64,000 bases of DNA from SAR324 cluster bacterium. GTDB taxonomy: Bacteria; SAR324; NAC60-12. The notes beneath the pieces were generated by a model. It was not told the DNA's origin and did no database searches. It saw only the letters and a program-made list of their open reading frames with translations. The stretch is taken from contig JADGAV010000002.1 in the NCBI GenBank assembly GCA_015231825.1, forward strand, positions 176,908 to 240,907. Direction: 5' to 3'. Position numbers and translations under genes: made by a program. This document shows positions 7,954-17,695 of the stretch, piece after piece. Position 1 is the stretch's first letter; each line of letters starts with the position of its first letter.

Positions 7954-10095
7954 ATGACTTCAATCGTGCTGTGGATCATAGCATTAGGTGCGTTAGGTTT
8001 AATTGTCGCTTTTTATTACGCAAAACAGACAGCAGATATTCCTATTGCGGCAGGAGTTGATAGTCCTGAACAGGAAGAACGCCTGCGTTCCATCCATGGG
8101 GCTATTGCAGAAGGAGCAATGGCCTTTTTAAATCAACAGTACAAATATCTTGCAATATTCATGATTGCCTTTGCGGTGATTATTTCGTTTTTGATAGACG
8201 ATCCACACACTCCCGACGTCAATGAAGGGATTTACACCGCGGTATCTTTTATTCTGGGATGTTTAATATCAATTATTTCCGGTTATGTCGGGATGAAAAT
8301 TGCTACCATCTCCAATGTTCGTGTCACCGCTGCTGCTAAATCCGGTATTTCGAAAGCATTTGACGTCGCTTTGAAGGGCGGCGCCGTGATGGGATTCGGA
8401 CTCGTTGGCCTCGCAGTGCTGGGTTTGATTATTATATATTTGATTTTAAAAGCTTTTCTGCCTGAACTTGATACCCACATTTTGATGGAGGTGATGGCGG
8501 GTTTTGGTCTGGGTGGTTCTGCCATCGCTTTGTTTGCTCGTGTTGGAGGAGGAATATTCACGAAAGCAGCTGATGTCGGAGCGGATCTGGTCGGAAAAGT
8601 CGAACAGGGAATTCCTGAAGACGATCCGAGAAACCCGGCAGTGATTGCCGACAACGTAGGAGACAACGTAGGAGACGTTGCCGGGATGGGTGCAGATTTG
8701 TTCGGCTCATGCGCAGAGAGTACCTGTGCTGCTCTTGTGATTGGAGCGGTCGCTTTTGCCACCAATCTCCAGGCTCTGCTTTATCCCATTTTGATTTCTG
8801 CAGTGGGCATCCCCATCAGTCTGTTGACAATTCTTCTGGTGCGAGTGAAAGAGGAAAAGGATGTCGCACCCGCTCTCAAAAATATGTTGCTGGTTTCATC
8901 TGCATTAATGGCCATTGCTGTTTTTGCAGTTACTAAAATGATGCTCCCGGAAAAATTTGAAATCAACGGGGTCACCTACAGCGATCTCGGAGTCTACTGG
9001 TGTTTTCTTTCTGGTCTGATCGGCGGCTTGACCATTGGTCTTTACACGGAACGTTATACTTCGCACGAATTTAAATATGTCCGGGAAGTCGCGAAAGCCT
9101 CTGAAACCGGAGCCGCAACCAATATCATATTCGGTCTGGCATTGGGGTACTACAGTTCTGTTGCGCCAATCCTTGCGATTGCAGTCAGTGTTTTCATTTC
9201 CTTCTCATTTGCAGGAATGTACGGGGTGGCCATTGCATCTTTAGGAATGCTCGGAACCCTAGTTGTTGCTTTGACAATTGATGCCTATGGACCGATAGCA
9301 GACAATGCGGGGGGAATCGCTGAGATGACGGGGATGGGAGAAGAAGTTCGTGAGCGGACTGATCTCCTTGATGCTGCCGGTAATACCACCGCAGCAATTG
9401 GAAAGGGTTTTGCCATTGGTTCCGCCGTTTTGACAGCGTTGGCCCTTATTGCAGCTTTTTTGACACGTGCTGATCTGCTCGCGCCTGAGCAGAAGATCAT
9501 GGAAAGTGTCAATCTGCTGGATCCTTTGGTTTTGACCAGCTTGTTTATTGGCGCAGTGCTGCCGTTCTTGTTTTCAGCAATGACCATGAAATCTGTGGGA
9601 AAAGCAGCCTTTGACATGATTGAGGAAGTCAGACGACAATTCAAAACGATTCCGGGATTGATGGAAGGAACCGGCAAACCCGATTACCGCAAGTGCGTAG
9701 AAATCTCTACAACTGCTGCCCTGAGAGAGATGATTGCCCCAGGAATTCTAATATTCGGAACTCCCTTGTTCGTCGGTTTTCTATTTGGGATTCCGGCCGT
9801 TGCTGGAATACTGATTGGATCTCTGCTTTCTGGAGGTGTTTTGGCGATCGCTTCTGCCAACGCAGGAGGGGCCTGGGACAACGCAAAAAAATATATTGAA
9901 GCAGGAAGCCTGGGAGGCAAAGGATCTGAAATGCACAAGGCTGCCGTGGTGGGAGACACGGTTGGGGATCCTTTTAAGGACACTTCAGGACCCTCTCTGA
10001 ACATTTTAATTAAACTTTCAGCAATTTTGAGCCTCGTATTTGTACCCTTTTTTGCACAATACGGAGGGATTCTCACTCGCATTATTGGAATGTAA
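7954..10095 (+). CDS. hppA: Membrane-bound pyrophosphatase, K+-dependent type
   Basis: The protein has 713 residues and many membrane helices. It couples pyrophosphate hydrolysis to H+ or Na+ pumping across the inner membrane. The substrate site is clear: [20 protein letters not shown] followed by [15 protein letters not shown]. The segment [15 protein letters not shown] has Ala where K+-independent enzymes have Lys, so this is the K+-dependent class. That class includes both Na+- and H+-pumping enzymes, and I cannot separate them by eye. AAAGGAG precedes the ATG. The gene stands alone after the tRNA and is convergent with the next gene. Confidence 0.96.
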   Translation: MTSIVLWIIALGALGLIVAFYYAKQTADIPIAAGVDSPEQEERLRSIHGAIAEGAMAFLNQQYKYLAIFMIAFAVIISFLIDDPHTPDVNEGIYTAVSFILGCLISIISGYVGMKIATISNVRVTAAAKSGISKAFDVALKGGAVMGFGLVGLAVLGLIIIYLILKAFLPELDTHILMEVMAGFGLGGSAIALFARVGGGIFTKAADVGADLVGKVEQGIPEDDPRNPAVIADNVGDNVGDVAGMGADLFGSCAESTCAALVIGAVAFATNLQALLYPILISAVGIPISLLTILLVRVKEEKDVAPALKNMLLVSSALMAIAVFAVTKMMLPEKFEINGVTYSDLGVYWCFLSGLIGGLTIGLYTERYTSHEFKYVREVAKASETGAATNIIFGLALGYYSSVAPILAIAVSVFISFSFAGMYGVAIASLGMLGTLVVALTIDAYGPIADNAGGIAEMTGMGEEVRERTDLLDAAGNTTAAIGKGFAIGSAVLTALALIAAFLTRADLLAPEQKIMESVNLLDPLVLTSLFIGAVLPFLFSAMTMKSVGKAAFDMIEEVRRQFKTIPGLMEGTGKPDYRKCVEISTTAALREMIAPGILIFGTPLFVGFLFGIPAVAGILIGSLLSGGVLAIASANAGGAWDNAKKYIEAGSLGGKGSEMHKAAVVGDTVGDPFKDTSGPSLNILIKLSAILSLVFVPFFAQYGGILTRIIGM

Positions 10096-10171
10096 ATTAG
10101 CTCTGCAGCATGGTGCAGCTAAAGAAAACAGGTGGTTTTTTGAAGTGCTTCTGATTGTGGAGGAGCGCTTC

Positions 10172-10540
10172 CTAAAACTCTGTGCGGATGGTGTCTGCCA
10201 TGGTTAAATAAGAATGCAGCATATGGCCGTAGTGTTCCAAATAGTCTTCAATTTGATATTCCAGTAAAAATCCTACCACTAATCGTTTCACCCCGTTAAT
10301 TTCAACAAAAACACTTTTTCCATTAGCTCCCATAGTATGAAAATAGGGGAGAGAGAGTGCTTTGCGAATTGCGAAAACTCCGTTTTCGTATTCAATGGAA
10401 GAGAACAGCATCACGTGTGAATAGGGGATTTCCAAATTAAAAAAAGTGTTTTTTCTCGCCTTAAAAGCATCTTTTGGAGCTTGAAAAAGATTTCCTTTTT
10501 CAAAGGGTTCCAAGATCTCATCCAGATCAAACTCACTCAT
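10172..10540 (-). CDS. Hypothetical protein, 122 aa
   Basis: I do not recognise this protein. It is soluble, with an acidic N-terminus (SEFDLDEILEPFEKG) and alternating hydrophobic strands in the middle (YSHVMLFSSIEYENGVFAIR, then SVFVEINGVKRLVVGFLLEY). It ends in an aromatic helix (EDYLEHYGHMLHSYL). This looks like a small alpha/beta fold without metal or nucleotide motifs. GGAG precedes the ATG at normal spacing, which supports translation. It lies downstream of folK on the same strand after a 268-base gap, so it probably has its own promoter. Confidence 0.65.
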   Translation of the reverse strand: MSEFDLDEILEPFEKGNLFQAPKDAFKARKNTFFNLEIPYSHVMLFSSIEYENGVFAIRKALSLPYFHTMGANGKSVFVEINGVKRLVVGFLLEYQIEDYLEHYGHMLHSYLTMADTIRTEF

Positions 10541-10808
10541 TACTTCTCTCCATTGGCATTGGGAACGGTTGCTGGGAAATATTTCATTACAGGCCGGACT
10601 GAAGTGTTTTGACAGTCAGATTATATTCGCTTCACAAAAGCTTTGAAAGGCAGTTTACTAATATAGTAACCATCTTTTGGTGACCGTGTTCCGCACGATT
10701 CGCTGCCTTTTCATGGAAAAGGTTGAAATGGATTGATCCTCTTTCCTTTTCGCAAAAGTCTTTGAAGTTTCCTTTTCCGATTAAGTTAATCTGGATAGAA
10801 TGTCCAGT

Positions 10809-11423
10809 TTATTTCAAAGTTTTGACGTCAAAACGAAATTTTTGATCGGCCTGTTGGTGGTATAAATTCCTGTTTTCCTGATATTCAATTACTGCTTTTT
10901 CTGATTTCTCAACTTTAGAAATATTATTGAATAGCACGGGCGTTGGTTCAGAACTATGGTATTTCCAATGGTCAAGCAGTGTTTCAATGGATTGGTTTGT
11001 GCGCGGATCGATTTGCTTCGGTATCATTTCCGCCAAAGGCAGCAGGACAAATCCTCGATTGACCAAATCAAGGTGCGGGATGCTCAATTGTTCTGTATTC
11101 AATACGAGATTTTCATAAAACAAAATATCAATATCAATTAAACGAGACTCCCAGCGTTTTTTCCGGATCCGTCCCAGATTTTTTTCAATAATATGACAGG
11201 CATTCAAAAGCTTGCTGGGAGAGAGCTGTGTCCATCCACCAACGACCTGATTCAAATAGGGTGGTTGTCGAGCTCCCTGATAAGGCTCACTTTCATAAAT
11301 TGCGGACGCCCTGAAATGAGCCAAAGGCAGGTTTTCAAGACTTTGGCGTGCGGCCTTCAATAGATTTACCCGATCTCCGATATTGGAACCAAGTCCCAAA
11401 AAGACTTCAAATTGATTGTTCAT
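10809..11423 (-). CDS. folK: 6-hydroxymethyl-7,8-dihydropterin pyrophosphokinase
   Basis: This 204-residue HPPK of folate synthesis transfers pyrophosphate from ATP to hydroxymethyl-dihydropterin. The signatures are FLGLGSNIGDR near the N-terminus, NQVV after the YESEP region, and RKKRWESRLIDIDILFY, which carries the two Mg-binding aspartates, followed by PHLDLVNRGFVLLPL. The last 45 residues or so are an extra charged tail beyond the usual family length. The start lies one base after the argD stop with no Shine-Dalgarno of its own, so translation is probably coupled to argD. Confidence 0.93.
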   Translation of the reverse strand: MNNQFEVFLGLGSNIGDRVNLLKAARQSLENLPLAHFRASAIYESEPYQGARQPPYLNQVVGGWTQLSPSKLLNACHIIEKNLGRIRKKRWESRLIDIDILFYENLVLNTEQLSIPHLDLVNRGFVLLPLAEMIPKQIDPRTNQSIETLLDHWKYHSSEPTPVLFNNISKVEKSEKAVIEYQENRNLYHQQADQKFRFDVKTLK

Positions 11424-11424
11424 T

Positions 11425-12672
11425 TTATTGGCCGGAATGCAAATCAGAAAGGGTCTCGATGACGCGATCCATTCCTGTGTTTAATTCTTCATCCGTGATA
11501 TTGAGCGGAGGTAAAAAACGCAGCACGTTGTTTCCTGCCTGAAGAACCAAAACACCGTGGTGTCGGCATTTTTCTGTGATTTCATAGGCCTGATCTTTCC
11601 ATTGATCTTGTAACTCTGCTCCTATCATCAACCCTTTGCCGCGGATTTCCTTGAACATATCCAGATTCAATTCTTGTAGCCGTTTTCGCAATTGATCTCC
11701 CTGGCGTTTGACATTTGCCATAATCTGAGGAGAACGGATTTTTTGAAGTGCGACTCTTGCGACTGCGGCCACGACGGGGTTTCCGCCAAAGGTGGAACCA
11801 TGGTCTCCAACCGAAAATGCCTTTCCGACAGCTTCGGTTGTCAGCATGGCTCCCATCGGAAGGCCTCCTCCTAAAGCTTTTGCGAGAGTAACGATGTCTG
11901 GCTTTACTCCTTCTTCCCATTCATAGGCAAACAAGCGTCCGGTTCGCCCCATTCCCGATTGAATTTCGTCAAAAATCAAGACTGCATCATATTTGTGACA
12001 CAAGGTCTGCAGGTGCTTGAGGAAGCCAGGTTCTGCAGGAGTGATTCCACTTTCCCCCTGGATAGGTTCAATCATGACTGCGCAGGTCTCTTCTGAAATA
12101 ATTTTTTCAAACGCGTTGAAATCATTGTAGGGACAATAAGTGAAGCCTCCCGGCAGAGGGTCAAACCCCTTTTGGTGTTTTGCCTGCGCCGTTGCAGTGA
12201 CGGTTGCCAAAGTCCTTCCATGAAACGAGCCGTTGAATGTAATGATTTCTCGTTTTCCCGAAGTTTTTTTCGTAGACGCATATTTTCGCGCGAGTTTGAT
12301 GGCAGCTTCGTTGGCTTCTGCACCGGAGTTAGAAAAAAATACGCGATCTGCGAAACTGGCTTCAACCAGTTCGGCAGCGAGCCTAATGACGGGCTCGGTG
12401 TAGTACATGTTGCTGGTATGCCAAAGTTTTCTGGTTTGCTCGATGGCGGCCTGAACCAAATCCTCCTCCTGATGCCCTAGGGCATTGACAGCAATTCCCG
12501 AACCCAAGTCAATATATTCTCGACCCTCCAGATCCCACAAACGGGCCCCTTTCCCATGATCCAAAATCATTTCTCGGGGTGAATAGACGGGGAGATAAGC
12601 TGCCTTGCCTCGGGCAACTAATTCTTCTGAAGAGAGTTGTGAGTGCCTGGACGATTGGGCATTGGATGTCAT
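11425..12672 (-). CDS. argD: Acetylornithine aminotransferase (class III PLP)
   Basis: This 415-residue class III aminotransferase of arginine synthesis (N-acetylornithine + 2-oxoglutarate) may also act on succinyl-diaminopimelate. It shows SGAEANEAAIKLARKY, the phosphate-binding FHGRTLAT, IFDEIQSGMGRTG with the PLP-nitrogen Asp, and the Schiff-base Lys in LAKALGGGLPMGA. AGGAG lies six bases before the ATG. The gene is followed after one base by folK and preceded by the ROK kinase at 67 bases, so the three may be one transcript. Ornithine or GABA aminotransferase is less likely given the overall sequence. Confidence 0.92.
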   Translation of the reverse strand: MTSNAQSSRHSQLSSEELVARGKAAYLPVYSPREMILDHGKGARLWDLEGREYIDLGSGIAVNALGHQEEDLVQAAIEQTRKLWHTSNMYYTEPVIRLAAELVEASFADRVFFSNSGAEANEAAIKLARKYASTKKTSGKREIITFNGSFHGRTLATVTATAQAKHQKGFDPLPGGFTYCPYNDFNAFEKIISEETCAVMIEPIQGESGITPAEPGFLKHLQTLCHKYDAVLIFDEIQSGMGRTGRLFAYEWEEGVKPDIVTLAKALGGGLPMGAMLTTEAVGKAFSVGDHGSTFGGNPVVAAVARVALQKIRSPQIMANVKRQGDQLRKRLQELNLDMFKEIRGKGLMIGAELQDQWKDQAYEITEKCRHHGVLVLQAGNNVLRFLPPLNITDEELNTGMDRVIETLSDLHSGQ

Positions 12673-12739
12673 TGCGGCTCCTTTTTTTATAGCGCTTTAA
12701 ACACGGGTGTGAAAGAAAATCTCTGCAGCAGATTCAGTA

Positions 12740-13633
12740 CTATTCTGTAAGCATGGCAGCACCAAAAATTCCGCTGGAATCCCCCAGTTGATTTTTGACA
12801 ATAGGAATCGGGAGTTCGGGGCGAAAGGATTGCCTAGTGGTAGAAGACACGCCTTCACTGTAAAGGATCGGCAAGTTGGAAACTCCTCCACCGATGACAA
12901 TGATGCTGGGGTCGAAGATGGTGATCAAATTTGCCATCCCGCGTCCGAAATTGAAGATAAATTCCTCAAACACCTCTTCAGCAGCAAGATCGCTGCCGGC
13001 TTCATAGCCTTGATAAATTTCCTGAAGTATTCGCTTTTTCCCGGTTCGTTCCTGATATATCCGTTGAATTCCGGTGCCGGACAGATAGAGTTCCATACAG
13101 CCATTTTGACCGCACCAGCACTTGGTACCATTGACAATGAGGGCCATATGACCCCATTCTCCCGCGTTGCCGTGAACTCCTTTTCGTAATTTGCCCGAAA
13201 GGACTATCCCGCCCCCCATTCCAGTTCCCATGATGATTCCCAAAACCGATTCATGTCCTTTTCCTGCACCGATCAGGGCTTCACTGAGAGCGAAGCAATT
13301 TGCGTCGTTTTCAATTCTGATTTCATGCTTGATCAGAGCTTCCAAATCTTTTTTGAGGGGATGGCCAATGAGACATTGGGTATTGGCGCTTTGTACAAGA
13401 CCGGTTGGAGGAAAGACGGATCCCGGGATACCCATTCCAATAGTGATCTCTTCGTCCTCATGTACCAGACTCTGGAATTCGTTGATCAATTCTGCAATCT
13501 GAGCAATCAGACGCTCGTACCCTTGATCCTTAATAGTTGGGACTCTTTTGCGTTCGACAATGTCCAGCACATTGTCCCCGGTTAATATGATTTCAGTTTT
13601 GGTCCCTCCTAAATCGACCCCGATCCGTTTCAT
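12740..13633 (-). CDS. ROK-family sugar kinase (glucokinase/fructokinase type)
   Basis: This 297-residue ROK kinase has the ATP loop GVDLGGTKTEI at the N-terminus, the catalytic ENDANCFALSEA motif and GTGMGGGIV. Its zinc site (WGHMAL then CWCGQNGCMELYLSG) is the ROK signature. ROK kinases phosphorylate glucose, fructose, mannose, N-acetylglucosamine or N-acetylmannosamine at C6. There is no DNA-binding domain, so it is an enzyme rather than a ROK repressor. The glycogen genes a few kilobases away fit a glucokinase role, but this is only context. Confidence 0.88.
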   Translation of the reverse strand: MKRIGVDLGGTKTEIILTGDNVLDIVERKRVPTIKDQGYERLIAQIAELINEFQSLVHEDEEITIGMGIPGSVFPPTGLVQSANTQCLIGHPLKKDLEALIKHEIRIENDANCFALSEALIGAGKGHESVLGIIMGTGMGGGIVLSGKLRKGVHGNAGEWGHMALIVNGTKCWCGQNGCMELYLSGTGIQRIYQERTGKKRILQEIYQGYEAGSDLAAEEVFEEFIFNFGRGMANLITIFDPSIIVIGGGVSNLPILYSEGVSSTTRQSFRPELPIPIVKNQLGDSSGIFGAAMLTE

Positions 13634-13936
13634 AGTTTGTCTTGTCCTTTATTTATTGAATATTTATTATTGGCACTTCGTTCTTTGTCAGACCTGAACT
13701 ACTGCCCTTGCTGGACCTCCGGCTGCGTACAGAAAAACTCGACGCTCTGGCAAAAACTCCTCTTTTGCAACCTGGAATTTGAGTGATCAATGAGTGTTCT
13801 GCTCCAGGTTGCTTTGAAACATCCGAGAAAAGCTGATTGTATATCAAACAGGCTTGTGTTACCAAACAATTTTGCGAGAAAAAAATTATTGGATTCTTGA
13901 ATTTTCTGCTCGTATCTTACATCAAAAGGAAAAATT
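13634..13936. other. Divergent intergenic region with a 10-bp inverted repeat
   Basis: This region separates the leftward ROK kinase from rightward pheT and must hold both promoters. GCAACCTGGA (13767-13776) is perfectly repeated in inverse orientation as TCCAGGTTGC (13803-13812), with a 26-base loop. I looked for a T-box leader, as expected for a tRNA-synthetase gene, but found neither its specifier arm nor the conserved antiterminator core. No gene is visible. Confidence 0.45.
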
Positions 13937-16423
13937 ATGGGTTTACGTGTCCCTATCAGCTGGCTTAACGACTTTGTTACTACCTCAGATCCTGAAGCAT
14001 TGGCGGAACGGCTGACTTTGGCGGGATTAGAAATTGAAATGCTCGAAACGATTGGGCAACTGTGGGAAGAAAACCTTTTTTACGTGGCGGAGGTCCTTGA
14101 AGTGTCACCACATCCGCAGGCAGACCGCTTGTCACTGGTAAAGGTGAGCTATGGAAATGACGCTTCTTTGGTTGCCGTTTGTGGTGCTCCGAATCTTCGG
14201 GCTTATGAAAACAAAGCAATTCCCTCTGCAATCAAAGTTCCACTGGCTCTGCAGGGTGCAACTTTAATCGATGCCTACAGTGAGGAACCGAAAACTTTTA
14301 AATTAAAGGCTGGTAAGATACGTGGAATCGTCTCGGAAGGAGTTTTGTGTTCAGCAAAAGAACTGGGAGTCAGTGATGATCATGAAGGGGTGATGATTCT
14401 CCCTGAAGAAGCGCCGGTAGGTGAATCCCTTCAAAAGTATCTGGGTGATACGATTCTACATTTTGACATAAAAGGAGGATTCAGTCACCTGCTTGCCGTT
14501 TTCGGCATTGCCCGAGAAACCGCAGCTTTAACGGGAGTTCCCTTCAAGCAGGACGTCGTAACCGATCTGCAGAATCAGGCGCATGAAATTTCGGATGCTC
14601 CCCCATTTTTAGAACTTAAAATTGAAGATCCCCACTTCTGTTCACGCTATTCGGCACTTCTCATCGAAGGGGTGACAGTGGGACCTTCACCTTATTGGAT
14701 GCAGCAGCGGCTGCTTCGTGCAGGAATGCGCCCGATCAGCAATATTGTTGACATTACCAACTATGTGATGCTTGAAATCGGACAACCCCTGCACGCTTTT
14801 GATTATGATTTGTTGAAGGAACGAGCCGGCGAAAATCAGCCTGCCATCATTGTTCGCTGCGCAAAAGATGGAGAGAAGATTACGACTCTGGACGGAGTTG
14901 AGCATACTTTGGATGATCAAATGCTCCTGATTACTGATACAAAAAGTTCGGTGGCAATCGCCGGGGTGATGGGTGGCGCAGAGACTGAAGTTTCCGAAAA
15001 AACAACAAGGATTCTGCTGGAATCAGCAAATTTTGAATTTTTAAACAACAGGCGTACCTCGCAGATCTTGAAATTGAGAACCGAAGCAAGTGAACGGTTT
15101 GGAAAACGAATCGATCCGGAACTGACGATGATTGCAGCTTCGAGAGCAGCGCAATTGATGGTGGAATATGCAGGGGGAAAACTTCATCCTGTTTATGGAG
15201 ATCTTTATCTGCACAAAAAGGAAGTCGTCTCGATTGAATTGGACCCCGTTTATGTTAGACGTTTGTTGGGTATTGATTTAAAACCTCAAGAAATGATTGA
15301 AATGCTTGAACGTCTGGAATTTTCGGTCATTCCAGGAGAAAAACTAATGGTTTCGGTTCCCAGCCACCGCATGGACATTCAAATCGCTGCGGATCTGGTT
15401 GAAGAGGTGGCACGTGTTTATGGCTACAACCGGATGCAGGGAACTTTGATGAATGATGAACTGCCCAAATTTCACCTCAACACTAAATTAACCGGAACAC
15501 AGAAGGTTCAGGATATTTTGGTGGAACTGGGCCTGGATGAAATCATCTCCTATTCGATTATTGATTTGAAAGATGAAGCGGCGTTGAATTTGGAAAAATC
15601 AATGGACCAATCTCAATATGTCGGACTTAAAAACCCATTGTCTGCGGAAAGAACACATCTGCGACGCTCGCTGGTTCCTGGTGTTCTCAGTACAGCCCAG
15701 AGAAACTTGCGAACTCAGGATCGAATGCTTGTTTTTGAAATTGGTAATATTTATCTTCCTCTGAAAAATGAAATCCTTCCTGACGAATGCTCCAGTTTGT
15801 GCATTTTGATGACGGGAAACAGCAATCAGGATTCCTGGATCCATGCAGAAAATCAGGAAAAAATGGATTTCTATAATCTCAAGGGAGTTGTTGATGCCTT
15901 ATTGATGGGTTTGCACGTAGAAGATGTGATTTGGCAAAAAGGAAAGGGGGCCTCTTATCATCCGGGACGCTGTGCCGAGATCCTGCTTGATGGTCAGGTT
16001 TTGGGAACTGTTGGTGAAATCCACCCAAAAATTGCCCAGCGCTTCGAATTGCCGGAACAGCCGTTCGCCGTTGCTGAATTGGACATGGATCGTCTTTTGA
16101 CCCATTGGGAACAAAACTACGAAGTGGAACCATTATCTGTTTACACGCCGATTTATGAAGATCTCGCCTTTGTCGTGGAAGAATCAGTCCCTGCGGGCGA
16201 AGTCGAATCGCTCATTTTGAAAGTGGGAGGAAAACTGCTGGAAAAAGCCAGGCTGTTTGATGTATTTCGCGGAGAGCAAGTGGGGAAAAACAAAAAAAGT
16301 CTCGCATACGCCTTGACATATCAATCTTATGATCGAACACTAACAGACCAAGATGTTGAGCCGATTAGAAAGAAAATCGTAAAACAAATGAAGCAAAAAT
16401 TAAATGCCGAATTGCGGGTTTGA
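13937..16423 (+). CDS. pheT: Phenylalanyl-tRNA synthetase beta subunit
   Basis: The protein has 828 residues, the full length for bacterial PheT. The order is N-terminal EMAP/OB tRNA-binding domain (about 40-150, with CGAPNL), the B3/4 domain, the B5 region, the catalytic-like core and a C-terminal anticodon-binding FDX-ACB domain (ending YQSYDRTLTDQDVEPIRKKI). With the alpha subunit it charges tRNA-Phe, and the B3/4 domain edits Tyr-tRNA. GGA lies a few bases before the ATG. The alpha subunit gene pheS, normally directly upstream, is not here. glgC follows after 42 bases and may be cotranscribed. Confidence 0.96.
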   Translation: MGLRVPISWLNDFVTTSDPEALAERLTLAGLEIEMLETIGQLWEENLFYVAEVLEVSPHPQADRLSLVKVSYGNDASLVAVCGAPNLRAYENKAIPSAIKVPLALQGATLIDAYSEEPKTFKLKAGKIRGIVSEGVLCSAKELGVSDDHEGVMILPEEAPVGESLQKYLGDTILHFDIKGGFSHLLAVFGIARETAALTGVPFKQDVVTDLQNQAHEISDAPPFLELKIEDPHFCSRYSALLIEGVTVGPSPYWMQQRLLRAGMRPISNIVDITNYVMLEIGQPLHAFDYDLLKERAGENQPAIIVRCAKDGEKITTLDGVEHTLDDQMLLITDTKSSVAIAGVMGGAETEVSEKTTRILLESANFEFLNNRRTSQILKLRTEASERFGKRIDPELTMIAASRAAQLMVEYAGGKLHPVYGDLYLHKKEVVSIELDPVYVRRLLGIDLKPQEMIEMLERLEFSVIPGEKLMVSVPSHRMDIQIAADLVEEVARVYGYNRMQGTLMNDELPKFHLNTKLTGTQKVQDILVELGLDEIISYSIIDLKDEAALNLEKSMDQSQYVGLKNPLSAERTHLRRSLVPGVLSTAQRNLRTQDRMLVFEIGNIYLPLKNEILPDECSSLCILMTGNSNQDSWIHAENQEKMDFYNLKGVVDALLMGLHVEDVIWQKGKGASYHPGRCAEILLDGQVLGTVGEIHPKIAQRFELPEQPFAVAELDMDRLLTHWEQNYEVEPLSVYTPIYEDLAFVVEESVPAGEVESLILKVGGKLLEKARLFDVFRGEQVGKNKKSLAYALTYQSYDRTLTDQDVEPIRKKIVKQMKQKLNAELRV

Positions 16424-16465
16424 CTGAGATTTCAAATTCTCCCGGCCATTTATAGAAGGGAAAAA

Positions 16466-17695
16466 ATGAGCACAATTCTCTCGATGATTCTTGCAGGAGG
16501 GGAAGGCACACGGCTTTACCCTCTCACCTCTGCTCGCACGAAACCGGCAGTTCCCTTTGGCGGAAACTATCGGATCATTGATTTTGTCCTGAGCAACTTC
16601 ATTAATTCTGACCTGGTGAGTATCTATGTGCTCACACAATTCAAATCCCACTCTCTGATGAGCCATTTGCGTCAGGGTTGGAGAGTGTCCGGAGTGGTTA
16701 CAGGGCATTTTATAGATCCCGTTCCCGCCCAAATGCGCACCGGAAAACGATGGTATGAAGGAACCGCAGACGCGATTTTTCAAAATTTAAACCTCATCTA
16801 CGATATTGAACCCGATATCGTCTGTATTTTTGGCGGGGATCATATTTACAGTATGGATGTTCGTCAAATGATAAAGTTTCATGGGAAAAAAAAGGCAGCA
16901 CTGACGGTCGCAGCGATTCCGGTTCCTGTCGCGGAAGCTCACCAATTTGGTGTGATTGAAGTCGATGAAAACTGGCGTATGATCGGGTTTGAGGAAAAAC
17001 CAAAGGTCGATCCAAAAACGATTCCAGGCGATCCCGGGCATGTACTCGCTTCCATGGGAAACTATATTTTTAATGTTGACCCTCTACTCAAGGAATTGAT
17101 TGAAGACGCGGATGATGAACAATCTTCTCATGATTTCGGCAAAAATATTATTCCTAAAATATTCCCCAATAAACCGGTGTTTGTCTATGACTTTTTTCAA
17201 AATAACGTACCCGGTATGGGAGAAAGAGAAAGAGGATACTGGAGGGATGTGGGGACCATTGATTCGTATTGGGATAGCAGTATGGATCTGGTAAAGGTCG
17301 AACCGATTTTTAACCTTTATAACCGCAAATGGCCCATTCGTACCTACCAACCCCCGACTCCTCCAGCTAAATTTGTTCATGTTGGTGGTGAACATGCAGG
17401 ATACTCGTCTAATTCCGTGGTGAGTTCCGGTTGTATTCTAAGCGGAGCAATTGTAGAGAATTCTATTCTTGGGTATGGAGTTCGTGCTCATAATTCATCC
17501 CGCATCGTTGAATCGGTGATCATGGACAATGTCGAGGTGGGAGCCAATGCTCGTATTTCAAAGGCAATAATCGACAAAAACGCTAAAATTGCGCCGAATA
17601 CCGTGATTGGTGAGGATCTCGAAGCGGACCGGCAAAAATACACTGTTTCTGAAAATGGTATTGTTGTCATTCCGAAAGGAGCACAAATTGGCTGA
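16466..17695 (+). CDS. glgC: Glucose-1-phosphate adenylyltransferase
   Basis: This 409-residue ADP-glucose pyrophosphorylase carries out the committed step of glycogen synthesis. The nucleotide loop is AGGEGTRLYPLT, then RTKPAVPFGGNYRIIDF, GTADAIFQN, GGDHIYSMD and the sugar-phosphate site FEEKP. The C-terminal left-handed beta-helix (repeats like ENSILGYGVRAH) carries allosteric contacts. GAAGGG precedes the ATG. The end overlaps the start of glgA, so the two enzymes are made together. Confidence 0.96.
   Translation: MSTILSMILAGGEGTRLYPLTSARTKPAVPFGGNYRIIDFVLSNFINSDLVSIYVLTQFKSHSLMSHLRQGWRVSGVVTGHFIDPVPAQMRTGKRWYEGTADAIFQNLNLIYDIEPDIVCIFGGDHIYSMDVRQMIKFHGKKKAALTVAAIPVPVAEAHQFGVIEVDENWRMIGFEEKPKVDPKTIPGDPGHVLASMGNYIFNVDPLLKELIEDADDEQSSHDFGKNIIPKIFPNKPVFVYDFFQNNVPGMGERERGYWRDVGTIDSYWDSSMDLVKVEPIFNLYNRKWPIRTYQPPTPPAKFVHVGGEHAGYSSNSVVSSGCILSGAIVENSILGYGVRAHNSSRIVESVIMDNVEVGANARISKAIIDKNAKIAPNTVIGEDLEADRQKYTVSENGIVVIPKGAQIG

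Noticed and set aside
8283..8765. 160-codon minus-strand frame inside hppA
   Set aside because: It is rich in Ala, Pro and Thr as expected from the antisense of a Gly/Ala-rich membrane protein, with no ribosome site.
13634..13936. Possible T-box leader for pheT
   Set aside because: The conserved T-box core and antiterminator are absent; only a 10-base inverted repeat is present.
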